The notes under the pieces: model-generated
Told to the model about the DNA's origin: nothing
Seen by the model: only the letters and a program-made list of their open reading frames with translations
Databases searched by the model: none
Translations under genes and position numbers: made by a program
IMG/VR virus record: IMGVR_UViG_3300017613_001904
Span: 1-34,745 of that record
Length of the DNA stretch: 34,745 nt
Reading direction: 5' to 3' (one strand)
Origin: a virus
Shown: piece after piece, positions 26,421 through 33,715 of the stretch
Layout of the letters: each line of letters begins with the position of its first letter
Position numbering within the stretch: the stretch's first letter is position 1

Positions 26421-28202
26421 ATGGGGTTAGCTGGCTGGAATAGTGATAATAAACTAAAGTTAACGATTGATGCTAGTAAAATTGATAGTACTTTACTCCA
26501 AGGTAACAGTGTTGATAAGACACAATGCACCGCTTCATCACAATATAGTTCGAGCTATATACCGGATGAAGCGTGGGATGGAATTGCAGATGGGTCAACA
26601 GCTAATTCTTGGCTTAATAATGGTGGTACAAATCCACATAATCCTGATGGAAGTTGTTATATACAATGGAACTTTGGAGTTGGGAGAGAAATTACTTGGA
26701 TGCGTTTCCACACAAGGGGAGATGGTGGTAATGATGCGTGGCCAAGTAATATTAAAATTTTGGGATCTAATACCGGATCATTTTCTGGTGAAGAAACAAC
26801 TTTGTATGATGATGATGTTCCTGGAGCTTCTGGTATGAGTCCTGATGAGTGGTCGGTTTGGATGCAGTTTACTGCCCATGGTTATTATCAGTATTTAAGA
26901 ATGGAAATTCATGAAAGATATGTTTATCAAGCTGGCGGTACTTGGTTTGCTATACAGGAAGTTGAATTTATGTATGAATTGTCGAATTTTCCAGTACTTA
27001 TATCTCTATCATCTAGTAGTGGCCAAACAAATTATGACACTACTGGCGTGTTTGATGAGTTAGCTACGATTTCTGGAAGTTATGATAATAGGAAAAAAAT
27101 TGCGGTAACAACAACAGTATCCGGTGTAGAAACTGAGTTGTTTGTTGAAATAGAACGCTGGGATGATACTACTGCTTCCGGTAATGAACAAGCTTGGTTA
27201 TGGACTAAAGTTCCAACAGTATCTTCTGGGATAGATACAGAGTTATATTTATATTATGATTCTAACCATACCACCAATTCTGGATATATAGGTGATACTG
27301 GAGAAACGCCGGCTCAAAATGTTTGGGATAGTAATTTTAATGCTGTTTTCCATTTTTCTGAGGATTCATATACAGGAGCTGCTTCTGAAATAAAAAATTC
27401 TACTATTAGTGGTATACATGGGCATGCTATAAGCAGTGCTCAGCCTTCCAGTGCTTTGATAGGTAATGGTTTAGATGTAGATGATGTTAATAAAGGAGCG
27501 ATTGCAGAAAGTACTATTAATCCTGGTAATGTTTATACTGCGGAATCTTTTTTCTTAAAGCCGTGGAGCTCAGCAGGTGTTAATGCCATGTTTAAATCTA
27601 CTAGCCCAAATCAATATATGATTTTAATAGACACGGATAATTTATTAGCTGTTTATGATGGTGCATGGCGTAAAAGTAGTTATAATTTAAACACTATTAG
27701 TAATGGGTGGCACTACTTAGTTGCTGTTTCTGATGATACTAATACTTATTTTTATGTTGACGGTGGGTATGTTGATAGTGTGGCTTACCATTGTACTGGT
27801 GGTTTTGATAATTTTGGCGGTACTGCCACTCAATCTTGGGGCGATATAGATGAGGTTAGGGTTTCTGATGTTCAGCGTTCAGCAGCTTGGATTAAGGCTA
27901 CGTATTATAGTAATTTCGATGATTTAATTACTTTTTCTCCGACGATTAGTTATATACATTATTTTTCAGGAACCGTATATGAATTAGGGAGTACTGTTAG
28001 TGGTGCTCAAATTTTTATGTATAAAAGAGATACGGGTGAGTATTTAGGATCTACTACTTCGAGTGGTGATGGTGGTTTTTACATCACGACTTCTTATAGT
28101 GGATCTCATTTTTTGGCTTGTTTGGATCCAGAGGGCGGACAAAGTTACAATGACCTTATATATGGAGAAATGTATCCAATTACTATTACTATATCTGGTT
28201 AA
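26421..28202 (+). CDS. DUF2341-LamG adhesin with an inserted discoidin domain
   Basis: This 593-residue protein is a paralogue of the 23514-25412 product. DUF2341 starts at LKLTIDASKIDSTL and is interrupted at residue ~27 by a discoidin/F5-8C-like domain running to ~186 (QCTASSQYSS, EAWDGIADGS, YIQWNFGVGREITWMRFH, YYQYLRMEIHE, FAIQEVEFMYE). DUF2341 then resumes (NFPVLISLSSSSG, GVFDELATISG, KKIAVTTT, QAWLWTKVPTVSSG) and passes into a LamG region at ~304-503 (NVWDSNFNAVFHFSED, DIDEVRVSDVQRS). The last ~80 residues match the carboxypeptidase-regulatory-like end of the paralogue (GTVYELGSTVSGAQIFMYKRD). AGGGAGA precedes the ATG. Discoidin domains bind carbohydrate or lipid in known families; binding by this copy is inference. 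Confidence 0.75.
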   Translation: MGLAGWNSDNKLKLTIDASKIDSTLLQGNSVDKTQCTASSQYSSSYIPDEAWDGIADGSTANSWLNNGGTNPHNPDGSCYIQWNFGVGREITWMRFHTRGDGGNDAWPSNIKILGSNTGSFSGEETTLYDDDVPGASGMSPDEWSVWMQFTAHGYYQYLRMEIHERYVYQAGGTWFAIQEVEFMYELSNFPVLISLSSSSGQTNYDTTGVFDELATISGSYDNRKKIAVTTTVSGVETELFVEIERWDDTTASGNEQAWLWTKVPTVSSGIDTELYLYYDSNHTTNSGYIGDTGETPAQNVWDSNFNAVFHFSEDSYTGAASEIKNSTISGIHGHAISSAQPSSALIGNGLDVDDVNKGAIAESTINPGNVYTAESFFLKPWSSAGVNAMFKSTSPNQYMILIDTDNLLAVYDGAWRKSSYNLNTISNGWHYLVAVSDDTNTYFYVDGGYVDSVAYHCTGGFDNFGGTATQSWGDIDEVRVSDVQRSAAWIKATYYSNFDDLITFSPTISYIHYFSGTVYELGSTVSGAQIFMYKRDTGEYLGSTTSSGDGGFYITTSYSGSHFLACLDPEGGQSYNDLIYGEMYPITITISG

Positions 28203-28212
28203 GGAGAACTAA

Positions 28213-30180
28213 GTGGCTTATACTAAACCACCAGCGAATAATATGCCGTTTAGGTTTACTTCCAGTGGGTATACTATGCCTAACGCTGGTAGTATGAGAT
28301 TCCAATTTGGGGCTGCTGCTACTGCGAATCTACAAGCCGCTATTAACGTTCTTTCTGAAGATTACTTGAAAGAATGTCCTACCTATACAATATCTTACGG
28401 TGGTAAGATACAAACTATTCAACTTCCTTGTGTTTATGGTGGTTATAGACATTTAGGTGGTTATATTTATGGTAATCCCGAACATGCGGATTTAGGTGCG
28501 TATATTAAGGTTGTGATGGGCCAAGCCGAATTAGGCGCATATATTAAATCTACTATTCAGTCGTCCAAGAATTTAGGGGCCTCGGTGTATGGAATTCCTC
28601 CAGCCGATTTAAATGCTTATCTAAATATTATTGAGATTAGAAATTTACCAGCATATGTTTATGGTGTTCCACCCGTTGATTTACCGGCTCATTTAAACGG
28701 TTGGGCTGTTAAAAATCTATCTGCTTATGTATATGGTTACTATCCAATTGATTTAAATGCTTATATTTATGGTATTCCACCTGCCAATTTAACAGCTTAT
28801 ATACGTGCTTGGAGTATAACAGATCTTGCCGGTGAAATTAATTCAGTTTATAAAACAGATTTACCGGCTATTATACAGTCTACTACTCTAGCTGATTTAG
28901 CAGCTTATTTGTCTGCTGTTGATCCGATAAATTTTCCTGCCAGTATCCATGGATGGGCTACCGCAGATTTACCAGCTACATTAATAGGTGGTTATGGGCC
29001 TAATGATCTTCAAGCTTACATAGAAGCTTCAGGCGGGTACAAAGATTTATTAGCCTATGTCAAAGGTATGATAGAGACTGAAGTACCTTATGATTTACAA
29101 GGAATTATAGAAGGTTGGTATAGTTTTAATCTTGGTGCGTCCATATCCTTGATTTACCCAGCAGATTTGAGTGCTTACATATTTGCTACTGGAAAAACAG
29201 TTGATTTGCCTGCATCAATAATACCGAGAGTTATATATTTAAAACAAGCTATTAGGGTTGCGTTACTAGAGCACTTAGATCTGGGTGCTATGATTAACTC
29301 TTCCTGCTTTGCTTCGGGGTCAATAAATTTAAGTGCTTACGTATATCCAATTATGAAACATGATTTGAGAGCTGTTATTTTTGGTTGGAATGTAAATATT
29401 TATTCACACGTAGTGGAGCTTGCTGCTTGTATTAATACTGGGGTTGTAAACGTAGAAGATAAGATACCTGTTAGTTTTGTTCCCCAACCGCTAAAATATA
29501 CCATACTACGGCTTAAATTAGATGTTAATCCATCATATAAAGTCTTTGATACTCTTAGGATATTGTTTAGTAGTTATCCGGAGGCTAATTTACCAGCAAC
29601 TCTTACAGGTGTACTAGAATCATCAAACTTACCAGCTTATATAAAGGCCGTATTTGATTGGAATTACAGCGAACTTCCGCCATATGTAAACCCAAAAACC
29701 CACGAAGTAGTAATTGATTTTGATGAGGATGGTTATGAAAATTGGAGAAGGTTTGTAGAAATTTTCTTTGATTTTACAGGCGATTCGCCTTATCATTATT
29801 TTTATGTTAGTGGCGCAGATAAGGTTTACAGGGTGGATAGAGATAGACATTGGGTTGTGCGAGCTAAATCATATAAGCGAGTTTCTGGTATGATAGAGCG
29901 TAGAAATGTAAGGCGTAAATACATATTTAATATGTCAAATTACGCAAACGTGGACGAGGCTGTAAGAGATTTGATCGATAGGGTTTCAACGTATAGAAGG
30001 TCTAGTTTAGGAGCTTATATAAATGGTGGATTACCTATACATGCAAATTTAGGTGCATCAATTTACCCAGATGTAAAATATTCGTGGGTTAAATACTTAC
30101 ATGCTTCTGTTGTTGGTCGTTTAAGAGGATATCAAGGTACTGAAAGTTTAGATTTGTCAGCATCAATTACTGGTATATAA
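28213..30180 (+). CDS. Dodecapeptide-repeat virion protein (655 aa)
   Basis: The start is GTG, preceded by AAGGAG and followed by GCTTA as in other starts here (1429, 2648, 13594). After an opening strand motif (FRFTSSGYTMP, residues 13-23), the protein is dominated by a 12-residue repeat, [DN]-L-x-A-[YS]-[IV]-x-G-x4. Unit starts at residues 120, 132, 144 and so on to 252 are exactly 12 apart. Looser copies occur before this (81, 93, 106) and after (265, 278, 294, 306, 318, 331 and onward to 460-490). A different, charged region at ~495-595 (WRRFVEIFFDFTGD, YRVDRDRHWVVRAKSY, MIERRNVRRKYIF) interrupts the array, and the last ~60 residues return to LGAYI/LGASI repeats. Such strict periodicity suggests a beta-solenoid or stacked-strand fibre. 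The repeat family is not one I recognise. It is the last gene of the structural block. Confidence 0.65.
   Translation: MAYTKPPANNMPFRFTSSGYTMPNAGSMRFQFGAAATANLQAAINVLSEDYLKECPTYTISYGGKIQTIQLPCVYGGYRHLGGYIYGNPEHADLGAYIKVVMGQAELGAYIKSTIQSSKNLGASVYGIPPADLNAYLNIIEIRNLPAYVYGVPPVDLPAHLNGWAVKNLSAYVYGYYPIDLNAYIYGIPPANLTAYIRAWSITDLAGEINSVYKTDLPAIIQSTTLADLAAYLSAVDPINFPASIHGWATADLPATLIGGYGPNDLQAYIEASGGYKDLLAYVKGMIETEVPYDLQGIIEGWYSFNLGASISLIYPADLSAYIFATGKTVDLPASIIPRVIYLKQAIRVALLEHLDLGAMINSSCFASGSINLSAYVYPIMKHDLRAVIFGWNVNIYSHVVELAACINTGVVNVEDKIPVSFVPQPLKYTILRLKLDVNPSYKVFDTLRILFSSYPEANLPATLTGVLESSNLPAYIKAVFDWNYSELPPYVNPKTHEVVIDFDEDGYENWRRFVEIFFDFTGDSPYHYFYVSGADKVYRVDRDRHWVVRAKSYKRVSGMIERRNVRRKYIFNMSNYANVDEAVRDLIDRVSTYRRSSLGAYINGGLPIHANLGASIYPDVKYSWVKYLHASVVGRLRGYQGTESLDLSASITGI
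28570..29004 (+). repeat. Core of 12 in-phase dodecapeptide-coding units (36-bp period)
   Basis: This segment encodes twelve units that each begin with N/D-L (N-F once) at exact 36-base steps; only the last unit is 13 residues long. Early units alternate between an NLxAYVYGxPP type and a DLxAxLN type, hinting at a 24-residue super-period. Codons vary between units, so the repeat is conserved at protein level rather than as recent DNA duplication. Confidence 0.75.
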
Positions 30181-30230
30181 TTTTTTTTAAATTTATGCAT
30201 TTTTTATCTAGCAAAACCTTGTTTTTATTC

Positions 30231-30236
30231 TATAAT
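30231..30236 (+). promoter_or_regulatory. TATAAT promoter candidate before the DNA-metabolism genes
   Basis: The interval 30181-30283 is the only gap of about 100 bases in the window. It is very AT-rich, begins with eight T directly after the stop of the repeat-protein gene, and contains TATAATATAG at 30231-30240, 48 bases before the ATG at 30284. No TTGACA-like -35 box is found 16-18 bases upstream, so a sigma70 promoter would be weak or activator-dependent; a phage-specific factor is another possibility. The position at a switch from structural to DNA-metabolism genes supports a real promoter. Confidence 0.4.
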
Positions 30237-30269
30237 ATAGTTGAATTCAGTGAAAAATGATTAACTTTC

Positions 30270-30276
30270 AGGGGGA
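30270..30276 (+). promoter_or_regulatory. Ribosome binding site fixing the thymidylate synthase start
   Basis: AGGGGGA ends 7 bases before the ATG at 30284. The alternative in-frame ATG at 30257 has no purine-rich site at a suitable distance and would place this signal inside the coding region. The family alignment also begins naturally near MDLEFIEARDLPDAW. Confidence 0.65.
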
Positions 30277-30283
30277 TTACTGC

Positions 30284-30934
30284 ATGGATTTAGAATTTAT
30301 TGAGGCTCGAGATTTACCTGATGCATGGTTTCAATGCGTCTATAGGATTTTAGAAATAGGAAAGAAATACGTAATAGATAGAGGCAGTTACGAGGGACAA
30401 CAGCGCCTCGAATTTGACTATGTGACTATTCATATTAAACATCCTGGAGTGCGTCCGCTACTTCCGGATATCCCACCAAGTTTAGGCATACCTAATCCCG
30501 TTGCTGACGGGTACCTTGAAGAATACCTACCATATTTGATGACATCAGAAAAACAACCGGGGGAAGATTATACCTATGGTATGTATCTTGAACGTCAAAT
30601 AAATGAAGTTATCAATATGTATAAGCGTGACGGTCATAACACTAACCAAGCGTGCATGGCTGTTAGCAGACCAACTAATATTTATCTGAAAGATCCCCCA
30701 TGTTTGCGTCAGATTGATACAAGGATAAGTAGTGGTAAACTTCATTTCGTAGTTTACTTTAGATCCTGGGATCTGTGGAACGGGCTACCTGCTAATCTCG
30801 GCGCCATACAACTTATGAAGGAGTACATGGCTGCGGAAATCGGTGTGGAAGATGGTGAAATTATAGCCTCAAGTAAGGGGTTGCATATATATGATTATGT
30901 TTGGGAATTAGCAAAATTAAGAGCTTGTAAATAG
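30284..30934 (+). CDS. thyA: Thymidylate synthase, archaeal/thermophile-type
   Basis: This 216-residue protein matches the short thymidylate synthase family that converts dUMP to dTMP with methylene-tetrahydrofolate. Hallmarks are KDPPCLRQ with the catalytic Cys140, FRSWD giving R160, S161 and D163 (phosphate and active-site network), GLPANLGA with N171 (the uracil-recognising Asn of the family), and GLHIYDY with H201 and Y203. The N-terminal DLPDAWFQCVY and central EDYTYGMYLERQ are typical of the archaeal-type branch, which is shorter than E. coli ThyA (264 residues). In some phages related enzymes are dUMP hydroxymethylases used to make modified DNA, and sequence inspection cannot exclude that. 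It is the first gene after the promoter candidate and sits 10 bases before dnaN. Role: nucleotide supply for phage replication. Confidence 0.85.
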   Translation: MDLEFIEARDLPDAWFQCVYRILEIGKKYVIDRGSYEGQQRLEFDYVTIHIKHPGVRPLLPDIPPSLGIPNPVADGYLEEYLPYLMTSEKQPGEDYTYGMYLERQINEVINMYKRDGHNTNQACMAVSRPTNIYLKDPPCLRQIDTRISSGKLHFVVYFRSWDLWNGLPANLGAIQLMKEYMAAEIGVEDGEIIASSKGLHIYDYVWELAKLRACK

Positions 30935-30944
30935 GAGAAGGAAT

Positions 30945-32066
30945 ATGGAATTTAAGATACCAGTAGAAGATTTACAATCTATCGTTGCTCGTTTGTCTAA
31001 CGTGGTTAGGCCAAACGATGAGGGTGTTACCAGCATGATAATGATAGAGGCGGGTAATGATGTAAAATACAAAGCAACAGATGGAAATGTTCATTTAGTC
31101 ATCAGCAATGACCAGTGTGAAATCATTAAGACTGGTAAAATTTTAGTGAAACTTAATGATATAAAGGGATATATTTCTAAATTTATCCCCTTGGTAGATG
31201 ATTACGGGACCAAGGATTTCCATTTTGTAGTGGAAGGTCCAGAGGGTCTTATAAAAACTAAGACTCATTTCCAATCTGGCAAGCCATCGTATAGACGGCT
31301 AGGTTTTAAGTGTTATAAGTATGAATACCCAACAGTTAAGCCATTTGACGAGGCACAGTTGATTATTAATAGTAGTATTTTTAGGCGTGGTATTGACAAG
31401 GTTATGCACTGTGTTAACCCATCAGAAGTTAGACGGTCTATGACAGGGGTTAAAGTGGCTATTAAAGAAGATGGTATAGTGTTCGCTGGAACTAACGGTG
31501 TTAAACTTGCAGAGTTTGAATTGGATATTAATGCGGATATTGAAAAAGCTTCGTACATTTTCAGTTATAACTTTGCATCAACTTTGAGAGCTATTCTTGA
31601 TGATGATGCTCAAGTGTTTATGAAGTTGGAAGGTCGTAATGTTTATATTAAATCCAACGACATGTACATTGTTGGCGGGCTGATTATCAATGAAAGTTAT
31701 CCTAACTACGAACCAATGTTTGATTTGCAGAAGGTTATTGGTTTTCCTCGTATTGATTTTGTTGATACTGTTCATACACTTATGGATGTATTAGATCCAG
31801 AGGATAACAGTAGATTAACGATTACTTTCAAAGGTAGTGAATTACTTTTGAAAAATGACGTCGTTAATTCAGTTGAAGATTTCGGAGAGCCTTTTGAAAC
31901 TGAGTTGGATGTGGATGTTAACGGTGAGTTTCTTGACTCTCTTTTGAAGGATTTCTCAAGCGATAGATTAGAAGTACACTTTACTGAGGGAAGCAATTAC
32001 TTAGTGTTCAAATCGCCTGAGAGTGATAAACACACAGCATTACTGACAATAGTTAAGAGGCGATAG
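30945..32066 (+). CDS. dnaN: DNA polymerase III beta subunit (sliding clamp)
   Basis: This 373-residue protein has the length and three-domain flow of the bacterial beta clamp (E. coli 366). It opens with MEFKIPVEDLQSIVARLSNVV, a typical domain I start. It has FRRGIDKVMHCVNPSEVRRSMTGV at the start of domain II, matching the family pattern (L..ai..v.fa.s.de.r..l.Gv). NESYPNYEPMF aligns with the highly conserved G.yPdy..viP segment. The canonical C-terminal MPMRL is replaced by a TIVKRR ending, so the partner-binding cleft may differ from that of host clamps. The clamp encircles DNA and tethers polymerases and repair factors. AGGAG lies 8 bases before the ATG. The next gene begins one base after its stop and encodes a protein with a clamp-binding peptide. 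Confidence 0.85.
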   Translation: MEFKIPVEDLQSIVARLSNVVRPNDEGVTSMIMIEAGNDVKYKATDGNVHLVISNDQCEIIKTGKILVKLNDIKGYISKFIPLVDDYGTKDFHFVVEGPEGLIKTKTHFQSGKPSYRRLGFKCYKYEYPTVKPFDEAQLIINSSIFRRGIDKVMHCVNPSEVRRSMTGVKVAIKEDGIVFAGTNGVKLAEFELDINADIEKASYIFSYNFASTLRAILDDDAQVFMKLEGRNVYIKSNDMYIVGGLIINESYPNYEPMFDLQKVIGFPRIDFVDTVHTLMDVLDPEDNSRLTITFKGSELLLKNDVVNSVEDFGEPFETELDVDVNGEFLDSLLKDFSSDRLEVHFTEGSNYLVFKSPESDKHTALLTIVKRR

Positions 32067-32067
32067 C

Positions 32068-32685
32068 ATGAGTTTAGACCAACATGATTTATTTAGCAAT
32101 AAATCTACAGATGAAACCCATCTTGAAGAGTCCATAAAGAACGTTGAGAAGGCGGGGTATAGAGTAGTTCGAGATGCCGAAGAAGCTAAGCAGATAGCCA
32201 TTGAATCTGGTTGGCAGGTTACTGAACCTATATTGGTGAATGATAAGGTGATTACTCTGAAAGATCTGCGTAATTATTTTTTCATGCGTTTGTGGAGTAA
32301 GTATCCTAATAGATATAAATATTACGTGGACAACATTAAGAATGAATTTCGTATGATGCGTCTTTTTGTTGAATCTCGCGAATCGAAAGGTTTGAATAGA
32401 TTCAACGCCGTTCAACAATGTGTGGCGATTATTAATACTATTTTTGATCATGAAGAAGAATTTAATTTTAAGAATCCCATAGACATAAGGGTGGTAGGTC
32501 AAGCAAAAGCCGGTTGGATAACAGAGAAAGCACTTCAGATAGTGAATAATAAACTTTTAAAAGAAAGAGAAAAAGAAGCAGAGCGTAGAATTGCGGAAAT
32601 GGAGAGCAATACAAAAATAGATTTGAGAGAAAGAGCTCGAGAATTAGATGATTTATTAGCAAAAATGGAGGCAAATAATGGCTAA
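32068..32685 (+). CDS. Unknown replication-cluster protein with N-terminal clamp-binding peptide
   Basis: In this 205-residue protein, residues 5-9 are QHDLF, an excellent match to the bacterial beta-clamp-binding pentapeptide QL(S/D)LF, on what looks like a flexible N-terminal tail. The middle is helical and mixed (LKDLRNYFFMRLWSKYPNRYKYYV, 24 residues in outline: aromatic and basic). The C-terminal ~60 residues (from about LLKEREKEAERR) are strongly charged and should form a coiled coil. It starts one base after dnaN and overlaps recA by 8 bases, so coupled translation with both is expected. A clamp-tethered replication or recombination accessory factor is inferred; the family is not recognised. 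The GGAGG site for recA lies within its last codons. Confidence 0.6.
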   Translation: MSLDQHDLFSNKSTDETHLEESIKNVEKAGYRVVRDAEEAKQIAIESGWQVTEPILVNDKVITLKDLRNYFFMRLWSKYPNRYKYYVDNIKNEFRMMRLFVESRESKGLNRFNAVQQCVAIINTIFDHEEEFNFKNPIDIRVVGQAKAGWITEKALQIVNNKLLKEREKEAERRIAEMESNTKIDLRERARELDDLLAKMEANNG

Positions 32686-33715
32686 AAAGAAGGCAAAGGC
32701 AGAGCCTAAGGCGAAAAGTGCTCTGGAATTACAGAAACAGGCGGTTATTAAAAAGTATGGGGAAGGAGTTGTTAGTTACTTAGGAGATCACGAAGATTTA
32801 CAGATAGACGCTGTCTCTACTGGGTGCTTGTCACTTGATTCTGCGTTAGGTATTGGTGGTTTTGCAAGGGGAAGAGCTTATGAGATTTATGGACCCAACA
32901 GTAGTGGTAAATCTACTCTTGCATTGAGTCTGTGTATGCAGGCGTTGATGCGGGGTTTGGAAGTAGCCTACATCGATGCTGAACACTCACTTGACCCCAA
33001 ACTTGTTAGAAATATGGGCGCAGAAGTCAATGTAGACCCCGATAGAATGTGTTTGATACAGGCATTTACTGGTGACGATAATCTGGAAATCGCAGAAAAA
33101 CTAATGAAAACCAACGAATTAGATGTTTGTGTTGTAGACAGTGTCTCGTCTCTTCTACCAAAAAGTATGGCGGAGGGCGAGATTAGTGATAACTATATAG
33201 GATTATTAGCCCGCCTTATGAGTAAAGCATGTCTGAAACTCATACCGGTAGTTAATCGCACGAATACACTTCTTATATTTATCAATCAGATAAGACACAA
33301 TATTGGAAAATGGGGAGACGATAGAACTCCTACGGGTGGAGAAGCCCTAGCTTTTTATGCAACTGGTCGTATTAAAGTAGAGGGCGGTGAATCTAAAACT
33401 TCTCGAATAATAGGAGACGAGGGTTTACCTATAGGACATGAGAGTAGTTTTCAAGTAGTTAAGAATAAACTTGCTGCCCCTTGGAGATCAGCCAAAATTA
33501 ATCTTATTTATGGTCGAGGATATGATTTTGTTAGTGAAGTGGTTACTCTCGCTGTTGATTTTGGATTGATAGAACAATCCGGTGCGTGGTATAAATATGA
33601 AGAAGAGAAGTTTAATGGTAAAGGAAATTTAGTAAATATGTTCAGAGAAAACACTGAAATGTATGATGGATTAAGGGGTAGAGTAAAAGATATGTTGGGA
33701 TTGTCAGATGAGTAA
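32678..33715 (+). CDS. recA: RecA recombinase
   Basis: RecA-family strand-exchange ATPase of 345 residues (E. coli RecA 353). Walker A is GPNSSGKST at 72-80. The catalytic Glu is E102 in YIDAEHSLDP, and Walker B is VCVVDSV with D154. Loop L2 and the ATP-sensing Gln lie in FINQIRHNIG through TPTGGEALAFYATGRI (~201-231). The C-terminal domain keeps VVKNKLAAPWRSAKINLIYG and LIEQSGAWYKY. The sequence is closer to bacterial RecA than to T4 UvsX in these motifs. A Lys-rich N terminus (MAKKKAKAEPKAK) and a short tail (MLGLSDE) replace the long acidic C terminus of E. coli RecA. It catalyses homologous pairing during recombination-dependent replication or repair. GGAGG precedes the ATG inside the preceding gene; the nuclease gene overlaps its end by 8 bases. 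Confidence 0.93.
   Translation: MAKKKAKAEPKAKSALELQKQAVIKKYGEGVVSYLGDHEDLQIDAVSTGCLSLDSALGIGGFARGRAYEIYGPNSSGKSTLALSLCMQALMRGLEVAYIDAEHSLDPKLVRNMGAEVNVDPDRMCLIQAFTGDDNLEIAEKLMKTNELDVCVVDSVSSLLPKSMAEGEISDNYIGLLARLMSKACLKLIPVVNRTNTLLIFINQIRHNIGKWGDDRTPTGGEALAFYATGRIKVEGGESKTSRIIGDEGLPIGHESSFQVVKNKLAAPWRSAKINLIYGRGYDFVSEVVTLAVDFGLIEQSGAWYKYEEEKFNGKGNLVNMFRENTEMYDGLRGRVKDMLGLSDE

Noticed and set aside
119-30180. Bacterial surface-adhesin island rather than phage
   Set aside because: None of the proteins has a signal peptide, sortase or anchor motif, and the genes run into a phage-style replication cluster; virion proteins explain this better.
30213-30225. AAAAC-CTT-GTTTT hairpin followed by T residues as a terminator
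   Set aside because: The stem is only five base pairs, mostly A-T, and would be very weak; the T8 tract at 30181 has no stem before it. No terminator is claimed.
30257-30283. Earlier ATG for the thymidylate synthase
   Set aside because: It has no ribosome binding site, and the added residues are not part of the family's conserved start.
32089-32502. Minus-strand open frame of 137 codons
   Set aside because: It lies wholly inside the forward clamp-partner gene, lacks a ribosome binding site and its translation is low-complexity; it is a shadow of the forward frame. The same holds for other reverse frames in the window.
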